A stretch of DNA of 39,713 nt from Robiginitomaculum sp. (GTDB taxonomy: Bacteria > Pseudomonadota > Alphaproteobacteria > Caulobacterales > Maricaulaceae). Shown here piece after piece: positions 7,395 through 16,056 of this stretch (within the stretch, counting starts at the first letter, position 1; each line of letters begins with the position of its first letter). The notes beneath the pieces were generated by a model that saw nothing but the letters and a program-made list of their open reading frames with translations, was not told the origin of the DNA and did not search any database. Position numbers and translations under genes: made by a program. The stretch covers positions 1 through 39,713 of the forward strand of contig WFTT01000134.1 in assembly GCA_015485335.1 (NCBI GenBank). Direction: 5' to 3'.

Positions 7395-9485
7395 ATGCAC
7401 ATCAGAAAACAGATTTTATGTGCTACGGCGCTTTCAATGGCCTTTTATATGGCCGGTGCAACCTCCCTCATGGCGCAAAGCGAACCCGCCCAGATCAATA
7501 CCGGCGGGAATGGGGTTACCGTTTATAAGCCGGATTTTTTTGCCAGCTATAATCCGGTGACGGCCTTGGACATGGTGCGCCAGGTGCCGGGGTTTTCCAT
7601 CAGCAATGGCGAGCGGGCACGTGGTTTTGGTGGTACTGCCGGTAATGTGCTGATTGATGGCGAGCGGCCCAGCACCAAATCCAGTGGCTTGCAGGAAATT
7701 CTGGGACGCATTGTGCTCAGCCGGGTGGTGCGGGTCGAGTTGATCCGAGGTTCGGTACCAGGCATCGACATGCGGGGCCAGACCCGCGTGGTCAATGTGG
7801 TGCTGTGTGATTGTGATAAAGGCGGCAAGGGCACGTTTCGCGCCCGTGCGGCGCTGTGGCGCGATCGTATTACGGTCAATGGCGAGCTGACCTATGCCAT
7901 GCAGGTTCTGGGGGCGGACATAACCTTCAGCCTACAGCGAAATGCACAGGGGCGCCGCCCCGAGGGCGAAGAAACGATTTTTGATGCCTCAGGCGTACTG
8001 CTCCAGCGCCGCGATGAAACCGATCAACGCTGGTTTCGCGAATGGCAACCCTCCTTTTCCGCAGAGAAGAAATTTTCCAATGGCAATGCTTTGCGTCTGA
8101 ACGGAAAATATTGGAACTGGCAATGGAACCGTAATGAGACCTCGCGCATTCAAAACCAGATGAATGGCGCGCCGGTGCCGGGTGGATTCGCCTTCAACGT
8201 ATCCGATAGTGCCGGTCACGGGTTTGAAATTGGTGGCGATTATGAACGGGCGTTTTCAGCCGAGCGTTCGGCCAAGCTTATTTTTGTTAAAAGCCGAGGG
8301 GGCAATAGTTTCTTTGATACCTCAGAGAATTTTACCATTGCCGGGTTTGATGACGCCTTTCAGGTCAATGGTTCCTCGGTCAGCAATGAAACCATTTTAC
8401 GCCTGCTCTATGACTGGACCCTCAGCAAGAAACATACGGTACAGTTTGGTGCCGAGGGAGCGCTGAACTCGCTAAATTCCGGCCTGGACGTGTTTGCTGA
8501 TAACGGGGGCGGATTTATGCAAATCCCTTTGCCGGTTTCCAATACCCGGGTCAGCGAAAAACGTGGCGAACTGTTTGGCTCCTGGGTGTTTACGGCAACC
8601 TCCAAGGTAACCCTGGAAAGCGGCATCAGATACGAATTTTCTGAAATTTCACAAAGCGGGGACGCCAGCCGCAAGCGTACTTTCAAATTCCCCAAACCCT
8701 CCTTTTCCGCCACCTGGAATGTGACAGACAAAGATCAGCTCAGGGTCTCCATGGCACGCAAGGTGGCACAGCTGAACTTTGGCGATTTTGTTTCCAATGT
8801 GAATTTGAATGATTCACAAACCAATCTGGGCAATCCGGAGCTGGAACCGGATCGCACCTGGGCCTTTGAAACCTCATGGGAACGTCGCTTTGGCACCAAG
8901 GGATCATTCAACCTCAAATACCATTATGACTGGATCAGCGCGGTTCAGGGCCTGGTGCCGATCAATAATACGTTTGATGGACCGGGCAATCTTGGCAATG
9001 CCAGGCGCTGGTTTATCAATGTGAAAACCCGTCTGCCGCTGGATGGTCTTGGGCTTGAAAATGCAACGCTGGATGCCAGCTGGTTTATCCGTGATTCCTC
9101 TGTCACCGATCCGGTTACCGGCGAACCCCGGCAATTGGGCGGCGAGGCACGGCATTTCTGGTCGCTGGATTTCCGTCAGGATTTGAACCGTCTGCAAATG
9201 GCTTGGGGGTGGGATTACAACAGTGGCGGTCACGCCCGGCAATTCAGGCTGTTTGAAGAAAGGTTCAATAAATCAGGCTCGGGTGATCTGGATGCGTTTA
9301 TCGAAACCACGCGCATCAAAGGCATCACCATCACCGCCGGGGTGGATAATATTTTTGACCAGAAAAGAACCCGCACCCGTATCTTTTTTGATGGCTCGCG
9401 CGCCAATAGCATACTAGCTGGCTCTGAACAGCGCACCCGCACCAATGGCCGCCTGTATAACATCCGCATCAAAGGCACGTTTTAG
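7395..9485 (+). CDS. TonB-dependent outer membrane receptor
   Basis: A 696-residue outer-membrane receptor for energised uptake of a scarce or bulky nutrient. The N terminus (MHIRKQILCATALSMAFYMAGATSLMAQ) is a signal peptide with cleavage near residue 28. The plug domain follows (about 50-125: PVTALDMVRQVPGFSISNG, GNVLIDGERPSTKS, RVVRVELIRG), then a beta-barrel of about 550 residues with repeated amphipathic strands ending in IRIKGTF, with the terminal Phe expected for barrel insertion. There is no N-terminal carboxypeptidase-like or signalling extension. The frame is open to a GTG at 7353; the ATG at 7395 that opens the signal peptide is preferred. It sits inside the tyrosine cluster, which suggests an aromatic or peptide-derived ligand; this is inference. 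Confidence 0.93.
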   Translation: MHIRKQILCATALSMAFYMAGATSLMAQSEPAQINTGGNGVTVYKPDFFASYNPVTALDMVRQVPGFSISNGERARGFGGTAGNVLIDGERPSTKSSGLQEILGRIVLSRVVRVELIRGSVPGIDMRGQTRVVNVVLCDCDKGGKGTFRARAALWRDRITVNGELTYAMQVLGADITFSLQRNAQGRRPEGEETIFDASGVLLQRRDETDQRWFREWQPSFSAEKKFSNGNALRLNGKYWNWQWNRNETSRIQNQMNGAPVPGGFAFNVSDSAGHGFEIGGDYERAFSAERSAKLIFVKSRGGNSFFDTSENFTIAGFDDAFQVNGSSVSNETILRLLYDWTLSKKHTVQFGAEGALNSLNSGLDVFADNGGGFMQIPLPVSNTRVSEKRGELFGSWVFTATSKVTLESGIRYEFSEISQSGDASRKRTFKFPKPSFSATWNVTDKDQLRVSMARKVAQLNFGDFVSNVNLNDSQTNLGNPELEPDRTWAFETSWERRFGTKGSFNLKYHYDWISAVQGLVPINNTFDGPGNLGNARRWFINVKTRLPLDGLGLENATLDASWFIRDSSVTDPVTGEPRQLGGEARHFWSLDFRQDLNRLQMAWGWDYNSGGHARQFRLFEERFNKSGSGDLDAFIETTRIKGITITAGVDNIFDQKRTRTRIFFDGSRANSILAGSEQRTRTNGRLYNIRIKGTF

Positions 9486-9532
9486 CACCGCATCACATCT
9501 TGCACTGGGAAGTATTTTAGCGCACCAATACG

Positions 9533-9546
9533 GTAACATTTGTTAC
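9533..9546. promoter_or_regulatory. Palindromic candidate MarR operator before fah-marR
   Basis: GTAACATTTGTTAC is a perfect 5-4-5 inverted repeat placed 20 nt before the fumarylacetoacetase start, inside its short leader. Its right part is repeated in the maiA/hpd spacer (4705-4714). The marR gene is the second gene of the transcript this site would control, so negative autoregulation is likely if the assignment is correct. Confidence 0.5.
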
Positions 9547-9566
9547 GCGCGCACAAAGGTATTCCC

Positions 9567-10580
9567 ATGAAACTTGCATCTCTGAAATCCGGCCGTGACG
9601 GCAAGCTGGTTGTCGTATCCAAAGACCTGACCCGCTATACCGACGCTGGACGCATTGCCCCGACATTACAGGCGGCGCTGGATAACTGGGCCGAGGCCGG
9701 GCCGCAATTAGAGACCCTGTCCCAAAGCCTAGAGGTGGGGGCTGTGCCGGTGGAGCGTTTTCACGAACGTGAATGTGCATCGCCCTTGCCCCGGGCATTT
9801 CAGTGGGCGGACGGGTCAGCCTACGTCAATCATGTGGAACTGGTGCGCAAGGCCCGCGGGGCCGCCATGCCGGAAACTTTCTGGACGGACCCGCTGATGT
9901 ATCAGGGTGGTTCGGACGCATTTCTGGGGCCGCGCGACGATATCGAAATGGCCAATGATCAGGATTGGGGCATCGATATGGAGGCCGAAGTGGCGGTCAT
10001 TGTTGATGATGTGCCTATGGGTGCCAGCCCCGATGTGGCGGCCAGCAAAATTCGCCTGATCATGCTGGTCAATGATGTGTCTTTACGGGGGTTGATTCCC
10101 GGCGAGCTGGCCAAGGGCTTTGGCTTTTTTCAATCCAAGCCTTCTTCTGCGTTTTCGCCGGTGGCCGTAACGCCAAGTGAGTTGGGCGAGGCCTGGAAAG
10201 ATAACAAGCTGCATTTACCCATGCTGGTCGGCCTGAATGGGGAGGCCTTTGGCCGGGCCAATGCCGGGGTGGATATGACCTTTGATTTTGGCCAGATTAT
10301 TGCCCATGCGGCCAAAACCCGCCCCTTGGGCGCAGGCGCAATCATTGGTTCGGGGACCGTTTCAAACAAGCTGAATGACGGACCGGGCAAGCCAGTGTCT
10401 GAGGGTGGGGCGGGGTATTCCTGCATTGCCGAAATTCGCATGATCGAAACCATTGAAGGCGGCGCGCCCAAAACGCCCTTCATGAAATATGATGACCATG
10501 TGACGATTGAGATGAAAGATGCCGACGGGCATTCTATTTTTGGCCGCATTGCCCAGACCGTAAAGCCGTATCATGGCTGA
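9567..10580 (+). CDS. fahA: Fumarylacetoacetate hydrolase family protein (fumarylacetoacetase)
   Basis: Hydrolyses 4-fumarylacetoacetate to fumarate and acetoacetate, the last step of tyrosine breakdown. A 337-residue FAH-superfamily enzyme: the metal-binding carboxylates are visible as E139 and E141 in DMEAEVAVIVDD and D170 in LVNDVSLR, with GSGTVSNK near the C-terminal half. Its layout matches the bacterial fumarylacetoacetases of about 330 residues rather than the 420-residue eukaryotic type. The frame is open to a TTG at 9540; the ATG at 9567 with AAAGG 7 nt upstream is chosen. It overlaps marR by 8 nt, so the two are co-expressed. maiA and hpd nearby support the exact role. Confidence 0.93.
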   Translation: MKLASLKSGRDGKLVVVSKDLTRYTDAGRIAPTLQAALDNWAEAGPQLETLSQSLEVGAVPVERFHERECASPLPRAFQWADGSAYVNHVELVRKARGAAMPETFWTDPLMYQGGSDAFLGPRDDIEMANDQDWGIDMEAEVAVIVDDVPMGASPDVAASKIRLIMLVNDVSLRGLIPGELAKGFGFFQSKPSSAFSPVAVTPSELGEAWKDNKLHLPMLVGLNGEAFGRANAGVDMTFDFGQIIAHAAKTRPLGAGAIIGSGTVSNKLNDGPGKPVSEGGAGYSCIAEIRMIETIEGGAPKTPFMKYDDHVTIEMKDADGHSIFGRIAQTVKPYHG

Positions 10581-11037
10581 TCCTCAGCACGATACACTGC
10601 ATCTGGATGATTATCTGCCCTATCGTTTGTCGGTGGCCTCCAACCGGGTCAGCCGCCTGATTGCCAAGCTTTATCAGGACCGCTTTGGGCTATCGATCTG
10701 GCAATGGCGGGTGTTGGCCATTCTGGGCGCACAAACGGGCTTGACGGCGGGGCAGGTGGCCAAACGTGCCGCCATGGACAAGATGGCGGTCAGCCGTGCT
10801 GTCTCTGCGTTGTTGGCGCGGGGGCTGGTGCTGCGTAAAACATCAAAACAGGATGCCCGGGCGCGCATTTTATCGCTCTCGGAAACCGGCGCCGGTATTT
10901 ATGCCGAAATTGCTCCGCTGGCGCGGGAACAGGAACAGCAATTGTTGGCCCATTTTCGCCCCGAAGACATCGCGGCGGGGACCAAATTCCTAAAGGCGCT
11001 GGAGAAACAAGCCACCTTGCTGGCCGGGGATACTTAA
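10573..11037 (+). CDS. MarR family transcriptional regulator
   Basis: A 154-residue winged-helix regulator. The DNA-binding core is visible as LSIWQWRVLAILGAQTGLTAGQVAKRAAMDKMAVSRAVSALLARGLV (about residues 38-84), followed by the wing (RKTSKQDARARILSLSETG) and the C-terminal dimerisation helix. MarR proteins usually repress nearby genes and release DNA on binding a small aromatic ligand. Its start overlaps the end of fah by 8 nt, so it is translationally coupled. The local palindrome GTAACATTTGTTAC and the related site before hpd/maiA are plausible targets, with homogentisate or a hydroxyphenyl compound as possible inducer; both points are inference. Confidence 0.92.
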   Translation: MADPQHDTLHLDDYLPYRLSVASNRVSRLIAKLYQDRFGLSIWQWRVLAILGAQTGLTAGQVAKRAAMDKMAVSRAVSALLARGLVLRKTSKQDARARILSLSETGAGIYAEIAPLAREQEQQLLAHFRPEDIAAGTKFLKALEKQATLLAGDT

Positions 11038-11039
11038 AG

Positions 11040-12392
11040 CTAGGGCAATATCCGTTTCAGGGTGCGCCCAAAGGCGGTTTGCAGGGCGCCTCGCCCTTTA
11101 TGGCGACCATTTTCCACCTGTTTCTGGCCGCCCACATACACATCCACAATCGGGCTGGTATTGGCCGCATATATCCAGCCATCCAGCCAAGCATCACCAT
11201 GGCGGGCCACCAGTGCCGGGTGGGTACTATCCAGCGTCACCAGATCAGCTCGCATGCCCACGCTGATGGCGCCGATGTTCTGGCCCAATGCCTGCGCGCC
11301 GCCCTTAAGCGTGCTCTCAAAAAGCACGCGGCCACTTGAGGTGCCGGGTGGAGCCAATGGGGTGCGGCTCTGGCTTCGCAGGCGCTGACCATAATCCAAC
11401 AGGCGCAGTTCTTCGGCCAGGTCGATGCGCACACAACTGTCTGACCCAATACCAAAACGTCCATTTTTTTCGGCATATTCGCGCGCCGGAAAAAAACCAT
11501 CGCCCAGATTGGCCTCGGTTATGGGGCACAGGCCGGCCACCGCACCAGAGCTGGCCAGATCGCGGATTTCGTCCTCGCGCATATGGGTGGCATGGACCAG
11601 ACACCAGCGTTCATCCACCTCCATATGATCGAACAGCCAGCGTACCGGCGGCTCGCCCAAGTGCACATAACTTTCTTCGACCTCGCGAAACTGTTCGGCA
11701 ATGTGGATATGCACCGGATCTTCAGGAAAGGCGGTAATCAACGCGCTTAACTGCTCTGGGCTGACAGCGCGCAGCGAATGGGGGGCAATGCCCAGTTTTG
11801 TGCCCGGGTGTTGTTCATGGATGGCCTGTATCAACGCCATATACCCATCCAGACCATGGCCAAAGCGTTTTTGCCGCGCCGATAACGCCGCGCCGCCAAA
11901 GCCGCCATGGGCGTAAAATACCGGCAACAGGGTTTGCCCTATGCCGGTTTGTCTGGCCGCATGTATGAGCTGCGTCGCCATTTCGGCGGGGTTGTTATAG
12001 GGGCTTCCGTCCGGGCCGTGGTGCAAATAATGAAACTCGCCCACACAGGTGAAACCACTTTCCAGCATGTCCACATAGGCCATGGCGGCGATAGCGCGCA
12101 GGGCATCGGGGTCTACGGTGTGCGCAATCTGGTACATGGTTTCGCGCCATGTCCAGAAACTGTCTTTGTCGGGGCCGGCCCGTTCGGCCAGCCCGGCCAT
12201 GGCCCGCTGAAACGCATGACAATGCAGATTGGCCATGCCCGGTACCACAATGTCGGCCAGATGATCACCGGGCTTTGCTTTCGTGCCAGTTTTTATGGTG
12301 CCAAGATTACCTTCCGCCGAAAAACACAAGCGTACATGATGGGCCCATCCGGTAGGCAAAAGTGCGTGTTTGGCAAAAAGCGCGGTTTCCAT
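11040..12392 (-). CDS. hutF: Formimidoylglutamate deiminase
   Basis: Deaminates N-formimidoyl-L-glutamate to N-formyl-L-glutamate and ammonia, the fourth step of the five-step histidine pathway. An amidohydrolase-superfamily protein of 450 residues; the metal site is visible as H57 and H59 (LHCHAFQRAMAG), H230 (HIHIAEQ) and D318 (GIGSDSCV), matching the numbering of the Pseudomonas aeruginosa enzyme closely. The frame stays open to 12470, but the ATG at 12392 has an AAAGG upstream and gives the family's length. It is divergent from hutI across 82 nt and convergent with marR (2-nt gap). With hutG nearby it defines the formylglutamate route rather than direct HutG/FtcD-type hydrolysis. Confidence 0.96.
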   Translation of the reverse strand: METALFAKHALLPTGWAHHVRLCFSAEGNLGTIKTGTKAKPGDHLADIVVPGMANLHCHAFQRAMAGLAERAGPDKDSFWTWRETMYQIAHTVDPDALRAIAAMAYVDMLESGFTCVGEFHYLHHGPDGSPYNNPAEMATQLIHAARQTGIGQTLLPVFYAHGGFGGAALSARQKRFGHGLDGYMALIQAIHEQHPGTKLGIAPHSLRAVSPEQLSALITAFPEDPVHIHIAEQFREVEESYVHLGEPPVRWLFDHMEVDERWCLVHATHMREDEIRDLASSGAVAGLCPITEANLGDGFFPAREYAEKNGRFGIGSDSCVRIDLAEELRLLDYGQRLRSQSRTPLAPPGTSSGRVLFESTLKGGAQALGQNIGAISVGMRADLVTLDSTHPALVARHGDAWLDGWIYAANTSPIVDVYVGGQKQVENGRHKGRGALQTAFGRTLKRILP

Positions 12393-12474
12393 ACCGCCTT
12401 TTATCGCGATTGCGCTGGCGAAGCGAGTATCAAAAAAGACTTGGCAGAGGGCGCTGCGCTGGTTAGCCAAGGGT
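12393..12474. promoter_or_regulatory. Divergent hutF/hutI promoter region
   Basis: The 82-nt spacer between the divergent hutF and hutI starts must hold both promoters. I see no clear HutC-type operator palindrome in it, and no hutC gene occurs in the window, so the mode of control is open. Confidence 0.5.
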
Positions 12475-13713
12475 ATGGGAAATGCCGGGCAAAAAAATAC
12501 ACATCAATGGGTGCTGGACGGGGCCACGATCGCCACCATGGTCGATGGCAAAACGCCCTATGGGCAAGTGGACCAAGCGGCCATGGCGATGGATGGCGAT
12601 CGCATCGCCTGGGTCGGGGCCGCCGCCGATCTACCCGCCACCTATGATGGATGGACCAGAAAGACCCTGCCCGGGGGGCTGATCACCCCGGCGTTGATTG
12701 ATTGCCATACCCATATTGTTTATGGGGGTGATCGGGCCAAAGAGTGGGAAATGCGCCTGTTGGGCGCGTCATATGAACAGATATCCCGGGCCGGGGGCGG
12801 CATTCGCTCCACCGTGACGGCCACCCGTGCGGCCAGCGAAGAGGAACTGGTGTTATCAGCCCGCCGCCGCCTTGATGATCTGATTGCCGAGGGCCTGGGC
12901 ACCATAGAGATTAAATCCGGCTATGGCCTTGATACGCAAACCGAATGCAAAATGCTGCGCGCCGCCCGCACGCTGGGTCGAGATAGCGGCACACGGGTCA
13001 GGACCAGCTTTTTGGGTGCTCATGCGCTGCCCACAGAATATGAAGGACGTAGTGACGCCTATATTGATCTGGTGGTCGAGGAAATGTTACCTGCCGTGGC
13101 CGAGGCGGGATTGGCCGATGATTGCGATGGATTTTGCGAAAACATTGCCTTTAGCGCAAAACAGATGCGCAAAGTGCTGGAAAAGGCAAAATCACTGGGG
13201 CTGGGCCTGCGCCTGCACGCCGAACAATTGTCAGACCAGGGCGGTGCGCAAATGGCGGCCGAACTGGGTGCCCTGTCCTGTGATCATCTGGAATATGTGG
13301 ACGAGGACGGTGTAAAGGCCATGGCTGATGCCAGCACGGCGGCGGTATTATTGCCGGGGGCATTTTATTTTCTGGGCGAGCGCAAAAAGCCACCCATCGC
13401 GATGCTGCGGGATCACGGGGTGACCATGGCGCTGGCCAGTGATTGTAACCCCGGCTCTTCGCCGCTGACCTCGCTCTTGCTGACCATGAATATGGGCTGC
13501 ACGCTGTTTGGTCTGACACCGGAGGAGGCCTTGGCAGGCACCACCCGGGCGGCGGCGGCGGCCTTGGGGCTGGAGGCAAGCCTCGGCACGCTGGAAGTGG
13601 GCAAAACTGCCGATCTGGCGTATTGGGATGTGGATCACCCGAGGCATCTTGCCTATTCTCTGGGGGCTAATCCGCATCGGGGGCAAATTCGGGCCGGGCA
13701 ATGGGTGACATGA
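12475..13713 (+). CDS. hutI: Imidazolonepropionase
   Basis: Hydrolyses 4-imidazolone-5-propanoate to N-formimidoyl-L-glutamate, step three of histidine breakdown. A 412-residue amidohydrolase: metal ligands H78 and H80 in [13 protein letters not shown], the [11 protein letters not shown] segment with the third histidine, and [10 protein letters not shown] with the conserved aspartate. [12 protein letters not shown] is the family's substrate loop. An upstream start at 12370 would overlap hutF's start, so the ATG at 12475 (AAGGG just upstream) is preferred. The stop TGA overlaps the hutH start as ATGA, showing translational coupling. Length fits the family (about 405). Confidence 0.96.
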   Translation: MGNAGQKNTHQWVLDGATIATMVDGKTPYGQVDQAAMAMDGDRIAWVGAAADLPATYDGWTRKTLPGGLITPALIDCHTHIVYGGDRAKEWEMRLLGASYEQISRAGGGIRSTVTATRAASEEELVLSARRRLDDLIAEGLGTIEIKSGYGLDTQTECKMLRAARTLGRDSGTRVRTSFLGAHALPTEYEGRSDAYIDLVVEEMLPAVAEAGLADDCDGFCENIAFSAKQMRKVLEKAKSLGLGLRLHAEQLSDQGGAQMAAELGALSCDHLEYVDEDGVKAMADASTAAVLLPGAFYFLGERKKPPIAMLRDHGVTMALASDCNPGSSPLTSLLLTMNMGCTLFGLTPEEALAGTTRAAAAALGLEASLGTLEVGKTADLAYWDVDHPRHLAYSLGANPHRGQIRAGQWVT

Positions 13714-15260
13714 AAATACATATCAAAATCGAAGCGGGAAAGCTTAGGCATAAGACCTGGAAAGCCATCCGGGACGGCGCGCCCATTACCTTTTTGGAGA
13801 CCGCCTGGCCGGCGGTGCACCGCTCGGCCGCCACCATTGCCGGTATCTTGGCGCAAGGTACCACTGTTTATGGGGTCAATACCGGTTTTGGCAAGCTGGC
13901 CAATACGCGCATTGCCCCTGATGATCTGGGCGATCTGCAACGGCGCATTGTGCTATCCCATTGCGCCGGGCTTGGCGAGGCGCTGGATGAGGGGGTGACG
14001 CGCCTGATCCTGGCGATGAAGGCGGCCAGTCTGGCGCGTGGCTATTCCGGGGTACAGCCCGAGACGATCCGGTTGTTGCTGGCCATGCTGGACCGGGGGG
14101 TGTTGCCGGTGATACCGGGGCAAGGCTCGGTCGGGGCATCGGGGGACCTGGCCCCGCTGGCCCATATGGCGGCGGTGCTTATTGGCGAAGGTGAGGCGCG
14201 TTTTGAAGGCAAGGTTATGCCGGCGCAGGCGGCCTTGCAAAAGGCCGGGCTGGAGCCATTAAACCTGCAGGCCAAGGAAGGCCTGGCGCTGTTGAACGGC
14301 ACCCAGGTTTCCACCGCCTTGGCACTGGAAGGGCTGTACCGGGCGGAAAATGCATTTTGCGCCGCGATGATCGCCGGGGCGCTCAGCGTCGAGGCGGCGC
14401 GGGGCAGCCATGCCCCCTTTGATGCGCGCATTCATGCCTTGCGCGGCCAGCCGGGACAGATCACCGTGGCAAATGCCTATCGGGCCTTGCTGAGCGGCAG
14501 TGATATCATGGTTTCCCATGTGGATTGCGATAAAGTTCAGGATCCCTATTGCCTGCGATGCCAGCCCCAGGTGATGGGGGCGGTGCTGGACGTATTGCGC
14601 TTTACCGCGCGGACACTGGGGGGCGAGGCCAATGGGGTCACCGATAATCCATTGATCTTTGCCGATGAGGGTGAAGCCCTTTCGGGGGGGAATTTCCATG
14701 CCGAGCCGGTGGCCTTTGCCGCCGATCAGATCGCCCTGGGCCTGTGTGAAATCGGCTCCATGAGCGAGCGGCGCATTGCCATGCTGGTAGATCCGGTCTT
14801 GTCTGGCCTGCCGGCCTTTCTTACCCCCAATCCGGGGTTGAACTCCGGCTTTATGATCGCTCAGGTCAGCGCCGCGGCGCTGGTCTCGGAAAACAAACAG
14901 CGCGCCATGCCCGCCAGCGTCGATAGCATTCCCACCTCGGCCAATCAGGAGGACCATGTGTCCATGGCCACCCATGGGGCGCGGCGCCTGCTGGCCATGG
15001 CCGAAAATACCGCCAATGTGGTGGGGATCGAGCTGTTATCGGCAACGCAAGGTCTGGATTTGCATCCCGGCACCGAAAAAAGCGCGCCCTTGCTGGAGGC
15101 AGTGATCGCGCGGGTGCGGGCCGATATTCCCACTCTGAAGGATGATCGGATGATGGCCCCGGATATGGTGGAGGCCAAAGCACTGGTAACCTCGGGCGCC
15201 TTGCTGGAAGTAGAGGGCGTGGCGGCGGCGTTGCCGAAGGTTTGCGATGTCCCTCTTTGA
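13710..15260 (+). CDS. hutH: Histidine ammonia-lyase
   Basis: Removes ammonia from L-histidine to give trans-urocanate, the first step of the pathway. A 516-residue member of the aromatic amino-acid lyase family. The self-forming MIO cofactor triad A143-S144-G145 is visible in [15 protein letters not shown], one residue off from Pseudomonas putida HutH, and the catalytic tyrosine lies in [11 protein letters not shown] (Y54). [13 protein letters not shown] and TDNPL motifs of the family are present downstream. The ATG at 13710 overlaps the hutI stop (ATGA); an ATG three codons earlier (13701) is possible. It overlaps hutG by 14 nt. Confidence 0.97.
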   Translation: MKIHIKIEAGKLRHKTWKAIRDGAPITFLETAWPAVHRSAATIAGILAQGTTVYGVNTGFGKLANTRIAPDDLGDLQRRIVLSHCAGLGEALDEGVTRLILAMKAASLARGYSGVQPETIRLLLAMLDRGVLPVIPGQGSVGASGDLAPLAHMAAVLIGEGEARFEGKVMPAQAALQKAGLEPLNLQAKEGLALLNGTQVSTALALEGLYRAENAFCAAMIAGALSVEAARGSHAPFDARIHALRGQPGQITVANAYRALLSGSDIMVSHVDCDKVQDPYCLRCQPQVMGAVLDVLRFTARTLGGEANGVTDNPLIFADEGEALSGGNFHAEPVAFAADQIALGLCEIGSMSERRIAMLVDPVLSGLPAFLTPNPGLNSGFMIAQVSAAALVSENKQRAMPASVDSIPTSANQEDHVSMATHGARRLLAMAENTANVVGIELLSATQGLDLHPGTEKSAPLLEAVIARVRADIPTLKDDRMMAPDMVEAKALVTSGALLEVEGVAAALPKVCDVPL

Positions 15261-16056
15261 TCTTGATGAAGGGGAAACGCCCCTGATCCTCAGCTTCCCG
15301 CATTCGGGCACCGATGTACCAAGTGATATTGCCCAATATCTCAGCCCGGCCGGGCAGGGGCTGTGTGATACAGACTGGCATGTACCGCGCCTCTATGACT
15401 TTGCCCGCGATATGGGGGTGACCTGGCTGGCGGCAAATGTATCGCGCACGGTAATAGATCTGAACCGCGACCCGTCTGGCGCATCGCTTTATCCGGGACA
15501 GGCAACCACGGGCCTATGCCCGCTGGAAACTTTTGATGGAGAGCCGCTCTGGCAGGCAGGTAAAGTCCCGGATGCCGACGAGATAGAACGGCGCAAGGAA
15601 AAGTATTTCGTGCCTTATCATCAGGCGCTGGACGAACAGATCGCGCGCATTAAGGCCCGGCACGGCTTTGTTGTGCTTTATGATTGTCATTCCATTCGTG
15701 GCACAGTGCCGCGCCTGTTTGAAGGGGCATTGCCATCATTAAACCTTGGCACCAATCAGGGAAAATCTTGTGACCACTCGCTAGAGCAAGGTTTAAGCGC
15801 GGTATTGGTACGCAGCCCCTATACCCATGTTCTCAATGGCCGTTTTCGCGGTGGCTGGATCACCCGCCATTATGGCCGCCCCAAGGACGGCGTACAGGCG
15901 GTGCAAATGGAAATTGCCCAGCGCGAGTATATGGATGAATTTCCGCCATGGAAATGGCATGAGGAGCGCGCCACGGCCCTGCAATCCACCTTGAAAGAGG
16001 TCTTGGGGGGGATATTGCAATGGGCAAGAGAAGAGGGCGCGTCAGGCCGTTTTTAA
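15247..16056 (+). CDS. hutG: N-formylglutamate deformylase
   Basis: Hydrolyses N-formyl-L-glutamate to glutamate and formate, the last step after HutF. A 269-residue N-formylglutamate amidohydrolase (FGase family, distinct from the arginase-like HutG of enterics). Visible conserved segments are [11 protein letters not shown] (H19), [12 protein letters not shown] (D43, H45), [13 protein letters not shown] (R67, D75) and LYDCHSIRG. The start overlaps the end of hutH by 14 nt, so hutI-hutH-hutG form one coupled transcript. Its 3' end overlaps the 3' end of the opposite-strand histidine kinase by 15 nt. Confidence 0.95.
   Translation: MSLFDLDEGETPLILSFPHSGTDVPSDIAQYLSPAGQGLCDTDWHVPRLYDFARDMGVTWLAANVSRTVIDLNRDPSGASLYPGQATTGLCPLETFDGEPLWQAGKVPDADEIERRKEKYFVPYHQALDEQIARIKARHGFVVLYDCHSIRGTVPRLFEGALPSLNLGTNQGKSCDHSLEQGLSAVLVRSPYTHVLNGRFRGGWITRHYGRPKDGVQAVQMEIAQREYMDEFPPWKWHEERATALQSTLKEVLGGILQWAREEGASGRF

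Noticed and set aside
12370-12474. Longer N termini for hutI (12370) and hutF (12470)
   Set aside because: They would overlap each other and add residues not found in either family; the shorter starts give family-typical lengths and leave a promoter spacer.
13151-13579. A Pro-rich minus-strand open frame inside hutI
   Set aside because: It is a shadow of the GC-rich, Gly/Ala-rich codons of hutI; the hutI frame contains all expected motifs.
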